Below the pieces are notes generated by a model. The model ran no database searches, was not told the origin of the DNA, and saw only the letters and a program-made list of their open reading frames with translations. The position numbers and the translations under genes were made by a program. 64,000 nt of DNA, from positions 8,060,001-8,124,000 of the forward strand of contig JAUJPP010000006.1 of the NCBI GenBank assembly GCA_030562195.1. The letters run 5' to 3'. This DNA is from Nipponacmea schrenckii (taxonomy: Eukaryota > Mollusca > Gastropoda > Lottiidae). Below, in pieces: positions 35,249 to 46,610 of this stretch (the first letter of the stretch is position 1; each line of letters starts with the position of its first letter).

Positions 35249-38200
35249 CTAGCTTGGTGAAACCAGGGGTGTGCTGGCATTAGAAACAGATAATTTAAAG
35301 TGTGGTGTTGGAGTTGGGAACTTGAAGGTTTTAATTGTGGTAGGTGTACCTGGCGATGTGAAACTGCGCTCCAGAAGGGAACAACCCTTTAGGGAATGAG
35401 CACCAAGGAGTTCGCTTTCATACTTTCTCAGTTGTTGCATAAAGTTCAAATTTGGGTCGATGATGCTACGCCTGGCACGAATATGTTCATAAGCCAGATC
35501 CAAACTCAGATGGCTTTTGAACATGAGGTAAGCTAAACAGATAGTTACTGAACGGCTTACACCAGCATGGCAGTGGACTAAAACATTGGAATCGTTTTCA
35601 TTCATCGATTCTGAAAAGATAAGGAAAACATTACAATATATATACATGTATGTATTTTTAATTCCCAATCTTTTTTGGACTTCAATCTTTCATGAACTAA
35701 CTGAAGACAAAAGGGTTGTATGAATGTTGTTCATAGGGCGTGGATCAAAAGCTACTGATACAAACATTGTGAAACGTTAATAAAATGACAAACTCTTTCT
35801 CCTGACATTTGGTAATGTTTTGGATTTTAAATGATCAAGGTATAGACACTGGACTCGTGCTATGACCACATGCTTGTTTTGGTTACACAAGTTTATTCAG
35901 TTTTCTTTTTATGATAATAAAAAAAAACTTTACCTATAAAATTAAAGGATGGTTCAAACCACGCTGAAAGATCAGCAGTGGAGTTATCTGGCACCCGGAT
36001 TGTCATATACTCATAATCATTTGGAAAATAGTTGGCACATTGTGATGATACGTTTAATATTCCTTTTATTTCCAGTTTGTCTAGGATATCTTTCTGTGAG
36101 GCATGACCAGAATCTCCCAGGAATATATGAGGAAATATCTCAACGGGTTCACTCTGCAAATAGTAACAGTTAATCGAATTTGAGACAAGCATTGGAATTG
36201 GAGGATACAATTATCATCAGTGCATTCATTCTAATATGATACAACTCCCCTATTTTCATCCTAAAGGAGAAGTATAATTTGGATTACAATGAGATAAAAT
36301 GTAGTTTTATTATTAGAGTTTATGAAAGACCCATATGGAACAAGACTTGATTAATCAGAACAGTATAATTTCGATTACAATGAGATAAAATGTAGTTTTA
36401 TTAAAAGAGTTATGAAAGACCCATATGGAACAAGACTTGATTAATCAGAACAGTATAATTTGGATTACAATGAGATAAAATGTAGTTTTATTAAAAGAGT
36501 TTATGAAAGACCCATATGGAACAAGACTTGATTAATCAGAACAGTATAATTTGGATTACAATGAGATAAAATGTAGTTTTATTAAAAGAGTTCATGAAAG
36601 ACCCATATGGAACAAGACTTGATTAATCAGAACAGTATAATTTCGATTACAATGAGATAAAATGTAGTTTTATTAAAAGAGTTCATGAAAGACCCATATG
36701 GAACAAGACTTGATTAATCAGAACAGTATAATTTCGATTACAATGAGATAAAATGTAGTTTTATTAAAAGAGTTATGAAAGACCCATATGGAACAAGACT
36801 TGATTAATCAGAACAGTATAATTTGATTACAATGAGATAAAATGTAGTTTTATTAAAAGAGTTCATGAAAAGACCCATATGGAACAAGACTTGATTATCG
36901 AACAGTATAATTTGATTACAATGAGATAAAATGTAGTTTTATTAAAAGAGTTATGAAAGACCCATATGGAACAAGACTTGATTAATCAGAACAGTATAAT
37001 TTGGATTACAATGAGATAAAATGTAGTTTTATTAAAAGAGTTCATGAAAGACCCATATGGGACAAGACTTGATTAATCAGAACAGTATAATTTCGATCTA
37101 ATGGAGTTAATAATTATGTTTTATCCAATTTAAAAAAAATGTATTTGCATTTATTTTTTAAGGACATATTATAAAATAATAGTTTGAATAAACACAAATA
37201 TTTAAGTGTGACTTGAGTGGGTGTAATTTGTACTGGGAAATGATTTTCAAAAATAGCTATCGAATTATACGACAATATCTGACCTATACAATGATATGAA
37301 CTCGATATTATTATGTCCTTTAACGGAAGCTTGAACTTAATGCATGATATATAAAACAGCGTAGACACCGAAACACACTTCCGTTTACGTCATTAAGTTT
37401 GAACTGCTTAAAAATATTTTTTTTAATCTTTCGCTTTTTTGTTAATACATTATTTATGAACTGCATTAGTGGCAAAAACTATTTGAATTTCCAAAATAAA
37501 TATGACAATTTTAATTGCAGTAAAGAGTGATGACATGAAACTTGAAAGTAAAGTACCCGGTAGCCTACTTATTTATATTTAAAGCAATATTTCAGTTTGG
37601 GTATAATTATCATATAATGTTATTATGTTATATGTTATTTATTCAGTAATTTATTAAAGAAAATATGGTAAAGAACTAAAAAGATTGAACGTTGAAAACT
37701 TACCAAGCATTCACCTCTAGGTGATGAAATTGTTAAAAGTGGTGGTTGTGTAAAAATAAGATTGGAGAGAATAGTCTGAGATACACATAGACTAGGATAA
37801 AATTCTTCAAATACTTCATAACCACCTGAAATAGAAACAATAATATCATGAAAACAGAATCAAACTAGCATGAATGCTAAAAAACCTATTTAATCAAAAA
37901 TCAGTTACACAATAGGTTTTATTAAAGCATGAAAGGCTAAAGGTTATGAAAGACCAAAGGTTATGAAAGACCAAAGGTTATGAAAGACCAAAGGTTATGA
38001 AAGGCTAAAGGTTATGAAAGGATGAACTCATGAAGGTTGTGAAAGACTACAAATTATGAAATGCTGTAAATTATGGAAGGATACACAATATGATCAACTT
38101 TAAATATCAAGAAAGTTTAAGTGTTACTGTTAAAGATAAATTTATAAACATATATAGTCGTAATTCATTAAGTCTTACGGTATGGAATATTTATCTTGTT

Positions 38201-40943
38201 TCATATAATTATTATATAATTTCTCCATGTTTTATTCGTTGTAAAAAATTTGAAGACAAGCACGAAACAAAAGTGCGGTCAGCCAGTCTCGGAAGAAACA
38301 GGGACAAGATATTTAAATACAGTGAACCTAGTGAGTCCTATTCATTTATTGAAAAGGGGAACGATTGCTTAATTGCAAGAATATTAAAAATAAAATATAG
38401 TTTTAAACTATAGTAAGCCTATATTATGTTAGACTTTATATAATCATAAACTATGTTTTGACAATATGTCACAAAAATAAAACATCAGTTAACCATGTGA
38501 ATGAAATAGAATATGACAAGATTTATCTTACATTTTATTTAGGCTGCACCTGTATTTATTGTCATGTATTATCTCTACCTTCAGTCATTCACCGATAACA
38601 GATTTAGGTATTTGGATAACACAAGCTTATCATTCAACTCTGTCAATAGACAAGTGCGGATGTTTGACCTACTTAATCTCATTGTTAATGTCTGTTTGAT
38701 GAAGAAAATTCTAATGCAACTGTCAATAAAATTATAAAGCAGGGGTTTAAAATGCATGTCACGGTACTTGAGTTATATAAAGCTCTGATCACGATTCAGG
38801 GTTGTGAACGGTTTGGTATACGCCCTTTTCAATAGCTTTTAGCTCTGCACTTTTTCAAAAAATTCAAAAATAATTTGCATTAGGGCATTTTTCTTTTGAG
38901 TGCATGTATTTTTTTCTATCCTATAACGCAGCTCCGAAACCTGCACTTTCGTTAAAAACAGAGAAAAAACACTTGGTACGAATTTCCATAGACTATATAT
39001 CTGTCATTCAGAAAACGATAAATTCAGAATAGCGATAAATGATATGCGCTATCTTGTACAACGCACAAAACCCTTAAACTTTAAACAATTCCTGACCTGA
39101 GATAAAATTTCGTACAAATTGAACACATAAAATAATAGTAAAGATGTAGACTTGAATTCTTGTAATATACCTGGCGCATAAGAATACATATTCATATTTA
39201 TACCCCTTTTCGCAAAATAAATAAAAAGCAACCTCCTCTTAAAGTAAATTAGATGCTGAAGAAAAGAGAAATTGACTAAGCACATAGTTAGGTAAGGTTT
39301 AAGCAAATGTCCTAAAGAGTTAACTCCTAGTGTAAAATCCGAGCAAAGTAACCACAAATCCGAGTGAGTAAAATCCGAGCTGGGTTACCTTCTATAGTAT
39401 GGTCATTAAGTAATCCCTTTAAAAAAGAAATCTAAGGATATAAGCTCTTAGCAAATAAACTTTCTTATATAACAATTAGCTTCTATTAAAAATGTATGTG
39501 TTATCTACATAAATAAGTAGACATATACATAAATCATTAAATTGTAGGTTGGAAGTAAGTTCAATACAGTACTTGATTTATGTTTCATAACCTTTATTAT
39601 ATATATCGACTATACGGCGTACACTTTTTAATGAATTGTAAAAGGGAAGCATCTTATTGGGCTATTGATGGTCATACAGTGTGCAATGAGATATATTTTA
39701 TAATATCCAACCTGTCGAGGGACCTCTTTAACTTTACAATTTGATAATAAAAGTCTTTGTGTAATAATATAATATTTTGTACTATAATTGGATTCTGTTT
39801 CGTGTTGACCATTCACAACACTCTTTACAAATCTTATTAATCCATTGTTGTAGAACGAAAGAAGGTACGAGCGTATATACAATTACAACATAAATAATTA
39901 GATTTGGGTTAAATGACCCAGTCACCTGTGTGTAATAGCTACTGTATATTGATTGCCTAATCCAGTTTATCTCAACTTTTTATTCATCTGAGTTTTTTTT
40001 CCATTCTCATTATGACTATTGTCCAGGAAAAATAAATTTAACTTACAAGACATATTTCGTATGCTTGCAAGCTTTAATATTGCATGATTTGTTAAAATGT
40101 AGAAATGTTCAATATAGATAATCCGTCTTAAAATGAAGCAAACTGTTACGCTAACAGTGTCCCTGATAAATATTACAAATGTGTACTCCTCGCAAAAACA
40201 TGTGCGTAGGCCTATCAATTAAGACCTTATCAAACACTTTGTTTAAGTAGAATTGCACACTGCAAATTGAAACAGAGAATGGTCCAGAAAATTCATGATA
40301 TCAGTGTCCCCGATACACAGAAAATTTAGAAAACATATAAAAATCCCTTTAAGTTAAGTGTGATTCAATATTATCAGTTTTAAGTAGGCTACTTTTAATA
40401 AATATGAAATCTTAAATTAAGTTGTAAGTATTCAGTCCAATTGATGATTTAGTACTGCGTTGGCGTAATCTCATTCCTGATACGCTTTACTTAAATTCTT
40501 GGCACGTGAAGCTGAACAGGAAGCTATTAATTAATAATTAGGGTTAGTAAAATTCTAAATTTGAAATCATTCAACTCACCTATGATATAGTACAGACTGG
40601 GTACAGTTAATTGTTGTGTTAAACTGTTTAATACTGAATAAAGGTTGGAATCTTTATTAGCATTGGTTAATTCACTGGTATCCTGATCATAAACCACTAC
40701 CAATTTATATTCACCAGCTACTAAACGATTCCTTTTAACTTCACACGGTACAATATTTACTAGAGGAATAAAACCATTAGATCTTCTCTTTAATATGGGA
40801 GGACAATGAATATTGGTGGCTTCAGGCAGGTGACCCTCGTTATACTTCATAAATGGTCTTGAATCGAGAAGAAGAACATGTTCTGGTCCATGTTGTTTGA
40901 TGATATTAGCCACGTAATCCACATTTACTCCTTTAAATTCCAT
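35249..40943 (-). CDS. Dual-specificity MAP kinase phosphatase (DUSP1/2/4/5-type)
   Basis: Four coding exons join in frame (1,068 nt, 355 aa): 40580-40943, 37704-37825, 35934-36153 and 35249-35610. The first two encode a rhodanese/CDC25-like MAPK-binding domain with LLLDSRPF (residues 24-31) and a basic kinase-interaction motif KRRSNG (52-57). Exons 3 and 4 encode the catalytic domain, from SEPVEIFPHIFLG (163-175) through the general acid Asp218 in VPDNSTADLS to the signature VHCHAGVSRS (Cys249, Arg255), then AYEHIRARRSIIDPN. Such enzymes remove phosphate from the Thr and Tyr of activated MAP kinases. The basic motif, the RRSII block and the length (human DUSP1 is 367 aa) favour the nuclear inducible group over DUSP6/7/9; the exact ortholog is not resolved. 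The C-terminal tail is Ser/Thr/Pro-rich. Confidence 0.94.
36250..37096. repeat. 90-bp minisatellite, about 9 copies, in a phosphatase intron
   Basis: A unit of 90-91 bp containing gacccatatggaacaagact, tgattaatcagaacagtata and gagataaaatgtagttttat. It starts about 100 bp upstream (in gene sense) of exon 35934-36153. Copies are highly similar, with single-base variants (ttcgatt or ttggatt, gttcatg or gttatg). Confidence 0.93.
37925..38060. repeat. 17-18-bp short tandem repeat
   Basis: Five to six copies of aaaggttatgaaagacc, decaying at both ends (aaaggctaaagg, gaaggttgtgaaagac). It lies in intron 1 of the phosphatase gene, about 100 bp from exon 37704-37825. Confidence 0.8.
38100..40570. other. 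Phosphatase intron 1, otherwise featureless
   Basis: A long AT-rich intron. A plus-strand open frame of 107 codons at 38090-38413 shows no domain and is probably chance. I see no further structured element. Confidence 0.4.
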
Positions 40944-41610
40944 GTTCTTCGTTGTGTTTGAAAATTGAAATGATATTTTAACTTGTTTCAGATCCTACTA
41001 CTTCTTACTACAACTTGTTCACTCTCTGTGTTGTTATTGACTATAGCGTCTCTATGAATGAATGGAAAGTCACGTGGTTTCCGATATTAAATCCGATTCG
41101 CTAAAAGAATATAAGCGCCCGATAACCTGACGCACAGAAAATAATTCTTTGATTGCGGATCAGTAAAGAGCGACAAATCGTTACATTTGCTATCAAAAGT
41201 ATTGTGACAGTATTGACTTCATTGTTTTGATCGTGCTTGCTTGCGTTATATCCAGTATAAAAGTATATGAAAAATAAATTCATACGCGAGTGACGCTGCA
41301 TGTTGAACTGATGTCACAGCAGGGATAGGTTACCATATATAGAAGGTCCATTCATACAATTTGCTCATGTGACTTTATCCATTAAACGCCCCTCCCCTTT
41401 TGATGTATTAAATTATTTATTCCGCAACCAGAAATGAGAGTTTGTTGTTAGCTTTTATCTAAGCTAATATATTTCTGATTCAAGTGGAATAATTATGTCA
41501 GTTATTTGAAAAAAAAAACAAACATCAATTCAAATAAGCAAGCATGGGCTAAATTGAAATGCCCAGAATTTTTATCAGTAGGCCAAGAGACCCTCATGAC
41601 GTCATTGAAA
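40944..41610 (-). promoter_or_regulatory. Candidate phosphatase promoter region with E-box, GC box and CRE
   Basis: Upstream of the ATG at 40943 (minus strand) are CACGTG in a gtcacgtgg context at 41071-41076, a GC-rich Sp1-like stretch at about 41388-41400, and a perfect CRE, TGACGTCA, at 41597-41604. CRE and E-box elements are known regulators of vertebrate immediate-early DUSP genes. Their function here is inferred from position only, and the transcription start is unknown. Confidence 0.4.
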
Positions 41611-41883
41611 GCTTTTGTACAAAAGGAAACAATTAAAGTATTTAACTTTGGTCATTCTCATTTGCTCATAACTTTTGTTTTGTCTTGAAAGAGTGTATTT
41701 AGTAGAAATACTATTTTGGACACAATATTACAGGAGATAATCATATTTTCAAACTACGTAAAATCACACGTTTGTTATCTCTGCAATTCAGCTTATTATA
41801 AAATCATTCACCGCTATCTTCCAAGATTAGAAGTACGACGTATACAAGAAAACTTGATGCCAACCTTCTTATTGTTGAAGGCC

Positions 41884-41961
41884 CACAAAAAAAAAAAAAT
41901 AAATAAATAAAAGTAAAAAAAAAAAAAAAAAAATAAAAAAAAAAAAAAAAAAAAAAAAAAA
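41884..41961 (+). repeat. Long A-rich tract
   Basis: About 78 bases almost entirely A with a few T, G and C interruptions (ataaataaataaaag). It may be a retroposon tail or a simple repeat; no retroposon body is recognised upstream. Confidence 0.7.
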
Positions 41962-44900
41962 CAAGACAAAGAATTAAACCAACCTACTGTATATTCAACT
42001 GTTTATACATTATTAAACTTGTGTTGAAAGCCCGGATAAATAAGAATAAGTATATTTTTGAATCAAGTACGGTACACGTTGTAGGTCATTTAGTAATATT
42101 AATATGTATTTATTGTAATATCGGCTCAATAATGCTCATTGTGTTTTGTAGCTTTAATGTAATCTTTATCAATTTCTTACATACATGTATTTGTATCCAA
42201 TTATTTGGAATATAACACCTTAACCTGTGGGACTTTAGATCTAACTGATATTGTCCTGATATCATTGAGTGTTATATCAGTTTCAGGTATATTTATGGAT
42301 TTTTATCATATGGTTAAATTCGGATATATATGGGCTCTTTACGATTCAGTTAAAATTCAACATAAACGTATCGCTGATGGCAAAAATAAAACAAGGATCA
42401 GAGCAACAACATTTTCAAAAATACTCAAAAAAACTATTATTAACTTCATCTTATACGTTGACTTCAATAGCTTCCTCCGTTATTTATAAAGGCTGCCATT
42501 TGATTTGAATGTACGCAAAACAATACCGTCAATGAAAAGACTTTACGCCAAGCGTCTGATAGCCTTGTTCGCTAACGTAATATCCAATCAAATTACCACA
42601 TTTTTTACCTTGGTCAGTGCTTTACACAGAAGTTTCTAGGAACTTCTTCACTCCTAACACACTCAATGATACCAGAAAGGTAGCTATTGCAGTCAAGGTA
42701 TAAGACCAGGTTGGTAATAGCGGGAAATCGTGAAGATTAAGCAACAGCGGAGTAGGCTACGTCATATCGAAATAAAGAAATTTCGTATCATTATCTGGGA
42801 AAAGATGACGCGTTTGATTTACTAGATAGTATTACTGCTATATAAATTGTTTCTATTTAGGGTAGGTTTTTTTATTATATAAACGGTCATACAATCCTCT
42901 GTCTATATTGACTGTCGATTGACTCCATTATAATTATATTCAAAAAAGTCTTTTCAAGTCAATAAATTGGCATATGACCCATCGAGTAACATACATGATA
43001 AATCTATCATTTTACAGCTATAGTGTAACATATTGTCGTTGTATTGTATAATAGCTATTTTTTGTAACAATAATGGTAGGCTATGGTATTTCTAAATATG
43101 ACTTAAGTATGATGAAATAATATACGTGTATAGGCATGCAATTTTAATAGACCGGGAAAAGGCTTCGGCTGAAATGATACGGGGATATAAAGATTCTTAC
43201 GACCCTGCCACTCCAAGACACCACCTTACATTGTAAATAATTTATATGGAGCATATCGTATACAGTTTACCGTAAGATTGGTCGATTTTGAAAACAGAAA
43301 ATGTTCCTCTCCTTTGTTGTATTTTAACGAAATAAAACCATTTTTAACAATCGTAATTCATCAATTTTAGAAGCAGATGACAGTTTACACCATTTACCCC
43401 GTGCACAATTTCGTTTCCTTTTCAATTCACTCATTCACTCAAACAAAACCAAAAAAACATAACCTACGTCTTGTTACTTAAAATAGACAAAAAATTCGTC
43501 ACTGATTATTTTGTTTACAAATTTTGTAGTAAATATACTAATAGATATCAAATGATAAGTTTAATATTAACAAGTATAACGGTATCAACACAAACAATTC
43601 TTTGTCCTAATTAAATTTATCTGCAGGGTGTTGTCCGTCCTGTAAGTTTAGCTGAAAATCTAATTATGTTTTAATGTCCAGAGTTTTTTCCGACTCTAAT
43701 AAAAATCCATTTCTCAGCTGTGGTTCAATTTTGTGGATCCAATATTATTCATAGAGCCGTCAGCGCCCCTATCTTGACCATAGTTGAACTTCGGCTAAAG
43801 TGTAACGTTAACAAAGTTAGGATAAACGACTTTCTTTTTTTACATTTGAAAGTCAAAGGTAAGCATGAGTTTCGTAAAGATCAAGCGGTGCATATATAAA
43901 GTTTGAATTAAGTTCTAAGTTTAGCCATGGTTTAGGTTAAGTATGAACGCCGCATACGGCCATAATCTGAAATAAATATAAAAATGCTTGAAGTGAATTT
44001 TATGCCAGGCAAATGCACGCAGATTTTATAAAAATATATATTGATATCAAGTAAATGTTCGTTGCTCGTAAATACATTTTTTTTAATACCAAAATTTATT
44101 TCTAACGGCTTTTTTGAAAGAGCTGACCTGATAATTATAGTATATAAGTTTAGGTTCTCTCCTGATTGATTAAACTGACACACCTAATGCAATAAATGCA
44201 GGTGTGTTATTTTTTTTCTACGCATATCGGTCATATTACAGGCTGCTATCTTTAAACACAATAGGGACTATAACTGTGCTTAACATCTTCTAACTTTCAT
44301 CATTTAATTTTCAAAAGTGGGATGTTGTTAATAACTTCTAATAAATAACATTGTTGTGTGACGTATATTAATGATTGACATTTCGTCAAAGAAGAAAATA
44401 GCCAGGATGTAAATGAATGTCCAGTCAATTGACCGGAAAGGGATGTTGTTGACATGCTAAAGCCTCACCTGTTTTCTAGAACAAAAGAGAAATCATACCT
44501 TATGATGACATAGACTGTCTATTTGAGAAACGGAAATCCGGAAATTTAATAATTTAAAACGTCTATTCTCATTCTTTTAAGTTAAGTGTAAGTATTTTTT
44601 TTTCTCGAAAACATTGAACTTTATTCGAATATTATTGTGTCCATCGATAATTAGTAAAATACCAACAAGTTTAGATTGTTTGTATTCTAATGTGAGATTT
44701 AGCAAAGTCCTAATATTTTAAAGAATTAGTTAACCAAGCACTGAGTTTTTTACCCTTCAAACATACAATGGCAATTTTATTTATCATTCCCGTGTTTTAA
44801 TAATAACAGTCCAAAGAATTTTAGGAATATTAACTATTAGTTTTTAAACCAAGACAGGAATTCCACCCAATATTCAATAATTTATTAGCCCTGTTAATCG

Positions 44901-45030
44901 GTTATATAACATAGAAAACATGATAACGTAAATATGTTACAAATAAGCAACATTCAAACACAACTAACTATACAAACATCGTTATTTAATTACATAGTAA
45001 AATAGAACGGCTCCAATTTTTGTCTACTGA
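41962..45030. other. Intergenic, no feature recognised
   Basis: AT-rich. Frames at 42021-42508 are short, overlap each other and show no domain. Nothing else is named. Confidence 0.45.
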
Positions 45031-45039
45031 CTCTTTATT

Positions 45040-45560
45040 GGTAAGAGCTCAGTTAAGTTTGAAATTTGGCTTCTTTTGGCTCAACTGTTTTGGGGTTACT
45101 GCCCTTGACCTGGTAAAACGCGTCAAATAGTTGCTATAGGTTTTGATTCTTGATCTTGAAACTTCGTTTGAAACTATATATCGATAAGATCTCATACAAA
45201 TTTGTATTTGATGAGTCAAATTTGGATTGTAAACAAGACAGTCGACACAATTTTTATCAGGTCTTAATGGAAATTAGCTCGTTTTTTTATGAAAAGTTTT
45301 TGAGTTATCGTCCTTGGCATAGTAAATCCTGTCAAATTTGGCTTTTAATCACATATGATACAGCTATGATACAGTTTTTATCGGATCTAAATGAAATTCG
45401 GTATGCATTTATATATTGATCTAGATCAAGTTAGAATTTGTCCCGTTTTGAATGAATGCTTTTTTAGTTATTGCCCTTGACTTAATAAAATACGAGCCAA
45501 ATTTTGGCTTGTAAACATCATATAGGCTTCATTGTTAACTGATCTTGATGAAACTCAGTA
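45040..45560 (-). repeat. Inverted copy of the dispersed GTATAAA-end family
   Basis: Three modules read in minus sense carry the family core. Examples on the plus strand are ttactgcccttgacctgg, ctgtcaaatttggctttt and ttattgcccttgacttaat, the complement of aagtcaagggcaataa seen at 21180-21700. It is diverged and lacks the GC-rich tail. Confidence 0.6.
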
Positions 45561-46512
45561 TGAATGAAAACATTATCATGCATTATATATTAAATCTCGT
45601 TCAGGTTCAAATTTAGTGACGACGTAAAACTCCATTCATTTCATTTTCATTTCATTTCAAATTTAGTGACAATCGAGTGAACTATTCTTGTATACTTATA
45701 ACAACTGCCTACGTAAAGAGTAGGTTTTTTATCTTAAAGATATGCAGTGATGAAATAACCCCATGCCAATTATTTTTATTAGGTTCTATATCATATCACT
45801 ATGATTAGACATACAGTTTTATTAACACTCCTCTAATCTTGTTGACTTGACACGCTTCAAATCACTTTGTTCTTTTCTATACAACGAACTAGCACTCAAC
45901 TCTCTTTTCAATTATTTTCATTTTAGAAAACGACCATTATAATATAAATTTCCTTTAAGGGACCGAGGCAAATAGTTCAACACAAGGAATATGAAAGCTC
46001 TGATTAATGGCCAAATAACTACATGTTTAATTTGAAGATTATTTGTAAAGCTATTTAATAATGTGGGAAAGTCTAGGGCTGTTGAAACTTATCCATATAT
46101 CGGACTATCGCAGTATGAAATTCTTGTAATTTTTACAACTTCAAAATTGGTGTTGCTTTAGCTATAATGATCGTCGTTTTCTCGTTTTAAACTCAGCTAA
46201 ATTATTCAAATGTGATGTTTTAGCATTGATTACATTTACGATAATTCAATACGAGTATAGACAAGTAGAAAAAATTTAATGTCAAAGTTAGTTTCTAACG
46301 AAAAAGGGCAATCGGCTGTCTGGAAACAGATGAAATATCAACTTCATGATATTTTGTAATATATCGTAATACGTTTCACAATACAGTGGAATATATCGCA
46401 ATACGACTATGAACAGCAATACACAGCCCTTGTTATTGGGTTTTAGTTCCCTTGCATTATTGATAAGTCTTTAAACCATTTTTTTAGTCTAACAAGGGCT
46501 CTATAGACGAAT

Positions 46513-46608
46513 AATTACGTATTTCGACTTTGGCGAAAACGTATTGTAATCGTTCGGATTATTACGTATTTCGACTTTGGCGAAAACGTATTGTAATCGT
46601 TCGGATTA
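46513..46608. repeat. Two-copy 48-bp direct duplication
   Basis: A 48-49-bp segment (attacgtatttcgactttgg then cgaaaacgtattgtaatcg) occurs twice in a row, immediately before the T-run that opens the 1.1-kb triplication. Confidence 0.85.
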
Positions 46609-46610
46609 TT

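Noticed and set aside
38090..38413. 107-codon plus-strand frame in the phosphatase intron
   Set aside because: No domain, AT-driven composition and intronic position.
42021..42508. Cluster of short overlapping plus-strand frames
   Set aside because: Overlapping frames of biased composition, no motif and no splice-consistent model.
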